A stretch of DNA of 54,515 nt from JAUVKA01 sp964465145 (GTDB lineage: Bacteria > Bacteroidota > Bacteroidia > Bacteroidales > UBA12481). Where the stretch lies: positions 1 through 54,515 of the forward strand of contig CAYXJR010000019.1 of assembly GCA_964465145.1 (NCBI GenBank), in the 5' to 3' direction. The notes under the pieces are model-generated. The model did not search any database. It saw nothing but the letters and a program-made list of their open reading frames with translations, and was not told where the DNA came from. Positions 49,932-54,515 of this stretch are shown here, one piece after another. Both the position numbers and the translations under genes were made by a program. Positions within the stretch are counted from its first letter, which is position 1; every line of letters starts with the position of its first letter.

Positions 49932-51629
49932 CTAGATCCTTGCAGGAATAAATGTTGAGTCTTGTTTGAGTAGTTCACCGTACTTTGTCCACATCCTTTT
50001 GTCTACTGCATCTGAGAAATGCGTGGCTTCCTCCGGAAGTATTGTCTTTGATCTCTCACTAGATTTGTTCTTCTTGAATTTTCCTTCAGATTCAATGACC
50101 TGAGTATTATTCATCGATATGAGTGTGTACTTACACTTTGATCCATTGAATCTGACTCTTGGAAACTTTGGATCCGATCCCAGGAGAATGTTTCCCCATA
50201 GCAGGAACTTATCATGTTGTGGTGGTTCCATCCCTCGGTGAGTCCTGGACATAACTAACCAACCGGCTTTCTCTAACCGAGAGATTGCCTGATCATTATA
50301 AGACTTAGCATTCTTTACGTTTGGATTGCGAGTATCACCATAGCGATCCCGATAATAGAATACTGTCTTGTCAGCATGATAACGATAATACTTTGCGAAT
50401 TCATCTACAAGGGCATTTATCATTACATCCTTTGATGTCTCGGGTTTGATATAGAATTCATTGATAAAGTTATCGGTGTCAACTGCCTGGCGTGTGACAA
50501 AGTCAAATGATCTCTCCTGACCTATTGAGAATAGGGCTATAGTTGCTCCCCAATCAGGTGCTATTTCCAGGGGCTTGTTTGGATTACAATCCAAATCGAA
50601 CCGAGAATCGGGAGTACCTAGCTTCTGAAAATCCCAATCTGTATTCTCAGCCATATCCCGGATGAAATCATCGTTTGTTGCGTGATAGTAAACGTGCTTT
50701 GATTCATCGATCCGATAGTAACAATCTTCTACCTGGTCGATATAGATATTCATTATCTCAATCAGAAATGTCATAAGCGTTTGCTTTTCGTATTCCCTTA
50801 TGATATAGGAAAAGCCAACATTTTGAATGTTGTCGAAAGCATTAGCCAGGGTAAAGCATAGACTATTGTTAGAGATAATCGGATTGATCTGACGGCGAAG
50901 CCGGGTTGTTTCATTCCATATTTCACGAAACAATTTTGAGTCCTGGTCTATTGCGGCCGGTATTAGTTCCATTTGGAGTTTAACCAGGCGGTTCCAAATG
51001 GAGAATATATTTATCCCGGCCTCCTGGTGATAATATTTTGCGAAATCCAAAAGCCATTTCTGCAGGCTTGTGTGAGGCATGGATGATACATAGTGGAATC
51101 CATGATGCCAGGGAATAGGATCCGGCGATTGTGGCCCCCACATTTCTTCATTTCCCCGGTTAGTTGGTGAGGTTTCCTGATCGTATCTTTCTTTATTGAT
51201 TGTTATTGCCTCGTCAAGTATTTCATAGTCAACATTCGGGCCACGGGCAGATCCGATGCGGTCCTGTGAGAGCATCAGGATAGCGTTACCATTACTGAAT
51301 GAAATCACATTATCGTGTTTCATCAGTTTTTCAATTGGTGTATAAAAACTCTTAGGCGGACGTTTGCCGACTACGAAATTTTTATCTTTTAAATACCCCA
51401 GGTTTTCAAGGAATTTAAAAGTGGATGGAAGTGTTCTTGTTAGGAGCTGCCCGTATGTCTGACCGGTTACTGAGATCAGGGCGCGCGGCATTGTTCTATT
51501 GATTAAGTTGATATCCCAACCGACCAGGAATGATTTGCCTGTTCCCCGGCCCCAGATATCAACTTTGTTTTTCGCATTAAGGATTACCGATGAAAGTTGC
51601 GGCTTGTTTAATGATATTATTTCGTTCAT
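49932..51629 (-). CDS. Phage terminase large subunit (TerL)
   Basis: A 565-residue packaging motor protein. The ATPase domain has Walker A WGRGTGKS (26-33) and Walker B YEILDEA with the catalytic Glu (135-141), plus a likely coupling region. The C-terminal RNase H-like nuclease domain carries acidic residues in IAPDWGATIA (D359), YRDRYGDTR and HFSDAVDKRMW. It pumps DNA into the prohead and cuts concatemers. The ORF is full length with no stops. Its start overlaps the stop of the TerS-like ORF (ATGA), as usual for terminase pairs. No portal or capsid genes follow downstream; the gene is next to the cassette segment, so the phage is incomplete here. Confidence 0.88.
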   Translation of the reverse strand: MNEIISLNKPQLSSVILNAKNKVDIWGRGTGKSFLVGWDINLINRTMPRALISVTGQTYGQLLTRTLPSTFKFLENLGYLKDKNFVVGKRPPKSFYTPIEKLMKHDNVISFSNGNAILMLSQDRIGSARGPNVDYEILDEAITINKERYDQETSPTNRGNEEMWGPQSPDPIPWHHGFHYVSSMPHTSLQKWLLDFAKYYHQEAGINIFSIWNRLVKLQMELIPAAIDQDSKLFREIWNETTRLRRQINPIISNNSLCFTLANAFDNIQNVGFSYIIREYEKQTLMTFLIEIMNIYIDQVEDCYYRIDESKHVYYHATNDDFIRDMAENTDWDFQKLGTPDSRFDLDCNPNKPLEIAPDWGATIALFSIGQERSFDFVTRQAVDTDNFINEFYIKPETSKDVMINALVDEFAKYYRYHADKTVFYYRDRYGDTRNPNVKNAKSYNDQAISRLEKAGWLVMSRTHRGMEPPQHDKFLLWGNILLGSDPKFPRVRFNGSKCKYTLISMNNTQVIESEGKFKKNKSSERSKTILPEEATHFSDAVDKRMWTKYGELLKQDSTFIPARI

Positions 51630-51901
51630 GAATTCATTATTTCGGTAGCCTCCTGATCATCTATTTCTGTGAATAGACCATCGGCTAATTCCATCCTTAC
51701 TTCTTTAGGTATTTTACTGATTTTATCAAGGTTGAGGTTAACCGTTTGCTTATTGTTGTTGACCTGAACAATGAATGTATGTTTCTCAACGAGTTTGGGA
51801 TCTGTTTCCACTTCAGGTCTTTCCCCTATTGCTTTCAGGAGTGCCATATGTCCGGCATTCCAGGCTTTAATGAAACAGAACTGGCAAAAAAAATCGTCCA
51901 A
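51626..51901 (-). CDS. TerS-like or terminase-linked protein, 5'-truncated
   Basis: Ninety-one residues from ATG 51901, or 73 from ATG 51847 (MALLKAIGERPEVE). The C-terminal part (FIVQVNNNKQTVNLNLDKISKIPKEV...ATEIMNS) overlaps the terL start and fits a small-terminase C-terminus. No DNA-binding N-terminal domain is present. The first 18 codons are antisense to convincing codons of the HEPN-like gene on the plus strand. The likeliest reading is that the 5' part of terS was removed when that gene was inserted. Function is inferred from position. Confidence 0.5.
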   Translation of the reverse strand: MDDFFCQFCFIKAWNAGHMALLKAIGERPEVETDPKLVEKHTFIVQVNNNKQTVNLNLDKISKIPKEVRMELADGLFTEIDDQEATEIMNS

Positions 51902-52234
51902 ATTGACAATGAATGGACAAAAAAACTAATAGAATACAGAGCTGAGCTGATTCATTACCATGATGATGTGGTTGGTGATAGTTCTGCTTTTCATGTGTTT
52001 GAAAGGAAAGCACAAATTACAATAAGCGCACCGAAAAATATATTCCGATTTTTCAAATCTTTGAAACAGCATAAAAAAGAATTAAACATTAATATTGTGG
52101 CTTTCTGGTTAATAGAAAATTCATTAATGAAAGTAGAAGAAGTTTTTGGAGGTATTAGAAATTACATTGAAGAAAACAGAGTAAGGCCAAAAGGAAGCGA
52201 AATTATTAAGAGAAGGGATTCAAATCCCCGCTAA
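51848..52234 (+). CDS. HEPN-like helical protein, possibly truncated
   Basis: A 128-residue protein from ATG 51848; the frame is open 102 bases further upstream, across the TerS-like ORF. It is helical and rich in Lys and Glu. EYRAELIHYHDD contains an R-x4-H motif, the signature of HEPN RNase domains, and WTKKLIEYRAELIHY is the kind of helix that carries it. The C-terminus is cut short or ends in a weakly tRNA-like stretch (RRDSNPR). HEPN proteins are common in toxin-antitoxin and abortive-infection systems. It lies on the strand opposite to all surrounding phage genes, back to back with the truncated TerS-like ORF, so it was probably acquired separately. Confidence 0.5.
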   Translation: MSGIPGFNETELAKKIVQIDNEWTKKLIEYRAELIHYHDDVVGDSSAFHVFERKAQITISAPKNIFRFFKSLKQHKKELNINIVAFWLIENSLMKVEEVFGGIRNYIEENRVRPKGSEIIKRRDSNPR

Positions 52235-52339
52235 TGCTCTATACTAAATTATCTTGATATGCTGTGTCTAGGAATGTTAAAAATCAGATGTCGGATCTAT
52301 TGGTAAAAGATTAATGATCAATTGAAAGGTGTGGCAAAT

Positions 52340-52573
52340 TTATTTGTTTAACCAATTAACGAAATCTTGAAATTCGACACCTAATGTTCTAAGATTAGAT
52401 CTGACGACAGCCTCAGGAATTTCCTTGAAATGGTGTTGAATAGTTATTGGTCTGGATAAGTCTTTTCTGGACCATATTTCATGTCCACCTTTATCACGGA
52501 TATGCTTGCATCCTTGGGCCTCAAGAAATTCACGAAATACTGCTAGCTTAATACTACCAATCCTACTACCCAT
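52340..52573 (-). CDS. hicA: HicA-family toxin
   Basis: A 77-residue dsRBD-like toxin. The family pattern FREFLEAQGCKHIRDKGGHEIW carries the catalytic histidine (KGGH, near residue 30), and ITIQHHFKEIPEAVVRSNLRTLG is the conserved C-terminal half. HicA cleaves mRNA and is neutralised by HicB. It is encoded 6 bases behind the HicB gene, antitoxin first. A HicBA pair in a phage-derived region may stabilise the element or serve in phage exclusion. Confidence 0.88.
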   Translation of the reverse strand: MGSRIGSIKLAVFREFLEAQGCKHIRDKGGHEIWSRKDLSRPITIQHHFKEIPEAVVRSNLRTLGVEFQDFVNWLNK

Positions 52574-52579
52574 AATAAG

Positions 52580-52942
52580 TTAAGATGGTACAGAAATTTG
52601 TTGGCGAATCAGATTTGGCTGATTCATTATATGCCCAATGTAATTATTTTTCTTTTTGAGTTCATCTAAGGTGGGAGGGATAAACCTACGAGAGCGGCGT
52701 TTTTCGATTTTCCAGCCCAATGCGAGCAGGTCTTTTTCTAAGGTAGACTTTTTTAAGGTGTAATCGAAATATACTGATATTGCAACCTTGAATTCTTCTA
52801 AGGCATTATCTAATGAATTGCCATATGACGACAAATCTATTGCAGGGGCAAAGGCAATATGGAATCCGTCCTCTTCATAGATTACTAATTCAATGCTTGC
52901 AATAACATTTTTACCAGAGATTTTAATGGTATTCTTGCCCAT
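52580..52942 (-). CDS. hicB: HicB-family antitoxin
   Basis: A 120-residue protein with the degraded RNase H-like HicB domain: IELVIYEEDGFHIAFAPAIDLSSYGNSLDNALEEFKVAI, in which the usual Y-A--P-L-G--T-G-T-EEA pattern is recognisable. The C-terminal part is helical and basic (KIEKRRSRRFIPPTLDEL). It precedes hicA and carries a perfect palindrome about 32 bases upstream of its start, a candidate site for autoregulation. Confidence 0.85.
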   Translation of the reverse strand: MGKNTIKISGKNVIASIELVIYEEDGFHIAFAPAIDLSSYGNSLDNALEEFKVAISVYFDYTLKKSTLEKDLLALGWKIEKRRSRRFIPPTLDELKKKNNYIGHIMNQPNLIRQQISVPS

Positions 52943-52973
52943 AGTGTGATTGTCCTTTGCTTTGCTGTTTTCG

Positions 52974-52987
52974 TTGTAAACTTACAA
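52974..52987 (-). promoter_or_regulatory. Palindrome upstream of hicBA (candidate operator)
   Basis: TTGTAA-AC-TTACAA, 6-bp perfect arms with a 2-base spacer, 32 bases before the hicB ATG. Its position fits binding by the antitoxin, which represses its own operon in most HicBA systems. Confidence 0.45.
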
Positions 52988-53140
52988 TCTTTATGCCATT
53001 TCACAAAAACATAAAATTAAATTTTGGATAATGAGCAATAATTAATCCTATTAAAACAAACTATGTCGTGTTATTGTTTTCTAGTACCTAGTTTATGCTT
53101 TGATATTTACGGCTTTAGACATCGCTGAGAACTTATTATT

Positions 53141-54241
53141 TTAAACAGAGGGCTGATCAAGACAGATATATTCAATTCCCCCTGCCTTATCATCATGTCC
53201 AAGTTTAGCCGGATTAAAAGTATAGTCTTTGTACTGCGCGAAAGCTTTTAGATTCTTCTTGAATCTTGTTACCGGGGTAAATGCCCGCTCCCGGGGATTG
53301 TTATCGATGAAATGGTCGTATAGATCCTTTTTGGAAAGTCTGCGACCTAAATTACAATCATCCGGCCATTGGCTTTTGGTTGGATCAAAGTCCTCTGGTA
53401 CTGAAAAATATTCATCAGCCCAGGCCAGGAATATTTCGCCCATGGTCTGGCGAAGCCTCCGAAGCTCGAGTCTTTCTTCCGGAGATTTAACAATTCCGTA
53501 TTTGAGGTATGCCTGGATGCATTCAGCCATGAAGTTATAGAACAGGTTCCACAGGTTATAATCCCATTCATCAAAAAATACGGTGTTGAAGTCGTCTGTC
53601 GGCTTGTGATTCTCGTTGTAATAGTCGGAGAAAGCAATAAAGGCTTGCCGGTCTTTGAAGCTTGCTCCTTCCCCTAGGATTGCATGGTTTGTGGAGATCA
53701 GAAGCTTAGGCGTTTGGTCAGTTGTAAGCGTGAATTTCTTCCCTCCTTTAGGGTTAACCATGAGTTTCCCCGATATCAGGGGAAAGAAAAATTCAAAGTC
53801 AAGATTTGCCCTAACGTCATCCAGGAAAACCACTTCTGTTTTCTCGGATACTTCTTCGAACAGGAATAGATCCTCTGTTATCTTCTTATTCTTTGCGGCA
53901 ATGTAGGTTAGCGGAATCACCTGTTCGATTGCTTGTCCGAACAGGGATTTACCTGTGCGGCCATGAGAGGTCCCGATCTCGGAGAGCTTCCCATCCATGG
54001 CTATGACTGCCTTTGCCTCTGATCGGTCTTTATAAGAGTGGAGCAGATAACCCATGGCTGTCATTTTTGAAACAAAATGTTGGGCTACATCATATGCTTC
54101 TTCTGGATCGACTTCTTTGCTCTTTTGCTCTTCCCAATAGAAATTTGAGGCATTTAGCAGGAACATCAGAAAATGGCATTTAGTACCATTATCGGAGAGT
54201 TGAATGTCATAAGAGCCATTTTCCTTAAAGATTTCTACCAT
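53141..54241 (-). CDS. Phage/plasmid primase-helicase, SF3-type, downstream part of an interrupted gene
   Basis: A 366-residue SF3 helicase region. Walker A lies in GTSHGRTGKS (90-99), Walker B VVFLDDVR (137-144), and sensor region LLISTNHAILG (181-191), which is the DUF5906/D5-type arrangement of phage replication proteins. The C-terminus (about 290-366) is a winged-helix-like extension. In the same frame, 45 bases upstream of its ATG, is a TAG (54287-54289). The coding sequence continues through it (...LTHYV-stop-DEKVNKFDAKNLDSP-M...). The ATG at 54241 is therefore internal to the original gene. Confidence 0.82.
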   Translation of the reverse strand: MVEIFKENGSYDIQLSDNGTKCHFLMFLLNASNFYWEEQKSKEVDPEEAYDVAQHFVSKMTAMGYLLHSYKDRSEAKAVIAMDGKLSEIGTSHGRTGKSLFGQAIEQVIPLTYIAAKNKKITEDLFLFEEVSEKTEVVFLDDVRANLDFEFFFPLISGKLMVNPKGGKKFTLTTDQTPKLLISTNHAILGEGASFKDRQAFIAFSDYYNENHKPTDDFNTVFFDEWDYNLWNLFYNFMAECIQAYLKYGIVKSPEERLELRRLRQTMGEIFLAWADEYFSVPEDFDPTKSQWPDDCNLGRRLSKKDLYDHFIDNNPRERAFTPVTRFKKNLKAFAQYKDYTFNPAKLGHDDKAGGIEYICLDQPSV

Positions 54242-54286
54242 GGGGGAGTCTAGATTTTTAGCATCGAATTTATTGACTTTTTCATC

Positions 54287-54469
54287 CTAGACATAGTGAG
54301 TGAGTTCTGTGAGTGGGATCTCCTGAATTTTCATCGATGTTATCTTCCAGGCTTTATTCTGGAAGTAAAGCATTTGGTGGTCTTTACTGGATACCTCGAA
54401 TTCAGGATGAATGAAGTTTACATTGGAAAGGCTGTCTGCACCCAGGTACATTTTCCCTCCCCGGGGCAT
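54287..54469 (-). pseudogene. Upstream part of the primase-helicase gene before an in-frame amber codon
   Basis: Sixty codons from ATG 54469 (MPRGGKMYLGADSL...) to TAG 54287-54289, in the same frame as the helicase ORF at 53141-54241. FQNKAWKITSMKIQEIPL and LTHYV are followed by the stop and then DEKVNKF. Related phage primases usually have Trp or Gln near this spot, and TGG to TAG is one base. A TAA also lies in the same frame close to the window end (54512-54514), so the 5' boundary of the gene is unclear. Confidence 0.6.
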
Positions 54470-54515
54470 CCAGGTGCCAGAATTGTTTGATCTGATAATC
54501 GGTAAGGGTTGTTAT

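Noticed and set aside
52213..52230. GGGATTCAAATCCCC resembles a tRNA T-arm, suggesting a tRNA 3' fragment (att site).
   Set aside because: The conserved G53-C61 pair is not formed (A opposite C), no acceptor stem or upstream tRNA parts are present, and it does not match tRNA-Arg at 40829. Treated as chance.
49932..54515. General recoding of TAG in the phage genes.
   Set aside because: terL ends naturally at a TAG with full-length product, and no suppressor tRNA is in the window, so only the single primase amber remains to be explained.

Overview
The window comes from a member of the Bacteroidota, most likely a Bacteroidales/Marinilabiliales-type anaerobe or facultative anaerobe. The evidence is TAnnTTTG promoter boxes in front of many genes, a GldI-like FKBP lipoprotein family, a TonB-dependent receptor with a carboxypeptidase-like N-terminal domain, the zapA - 6S RNA - rny order, a DUF349 protein, and AddAB-like genes in the Bacteroidota style. 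No rRNA is present, so the genus cannot be fixed.

Positions 1 to about 40.8 kb are ordinary chromosome. In order they hold: an M23 peptidase; a coiled-coil protein plus ZapA; 6S RNA; RNase Y; a sugar kinase and nucleotidyltransferase pair that looks like AmgK/MurU cell-wall recycling; an AddA-like helicase-nuclease; a lipoprotein and an ankyrin/beta-barrel protein; SucB and SucA of 2-oxoglutarate dehydrogenase; an AddB-like nuclease overlapping TrmD tail to tail; Hsp20; a DUF349 protein with a repetitive Glu/Pro/Ala/Thr segment; a TonB-dependent receptor; PyrG; YidC; RibH; a TPR protein; RecF and a DciA-like DUF721 protein; Ndk; an NrnA-like DHH phosphoesterase; three FKBP-type lipoproteins in tandem, the third broken by an internal deletion; a tetrapyrrole-methylase-fold methyltransferase; a DPM1-like glycosyltransferase; two different single-chain aconitase-superfamily hydro-lyases; and a SPOR/HEAT-repeat membrane protein.

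A tRNA-Arg(TCT) gene with its own promoter and terminator (40.83-40.94 kb) marks the start of an accessory region that runs to the window end. First come two small minus-strand genes, each with its own terminator and each preceded by a near-identical 78-79 bp leader repeat. Next is an insertion sequence of about 1.6 kb with clear terminal inverted repeats; its transposase is split into two frames joined by an A9 slippery run. The IS abuts a short mobile-element RadC. A secreted alpha/beta-hydrolase lipoprotein and decayed coding remnants follow.

The most interesting segment is 46.4-49.5 kb. It holds a two-gene ABC ATPase + DUF4435/TOPRIM system resembling PARIS (AriA/AriB), followed by a small three-helix membrane protein. 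These units are separated by imperfect inverted repeats of about 140 bp that resemble each other in layout and share a well conserved right arm. They look like the recombination sites of a cassette array (attC-like), although no integrase lies in the window and the sites do not match the attC consensus.

From 49.9 kb to the end, minus-strand phage genes appear: the terminase large subunit, a truncated TerS-like ORF, a HicBA toxin-antitoxin pair and an SF3-type primase-helicase interrupted by an in-frame amber codon. A plus-strand HEPN-like gene is wedged against the TerS-like ORF at an apparent recombination junction. The phage material therefore looks like a decaying or rearranged prophage.
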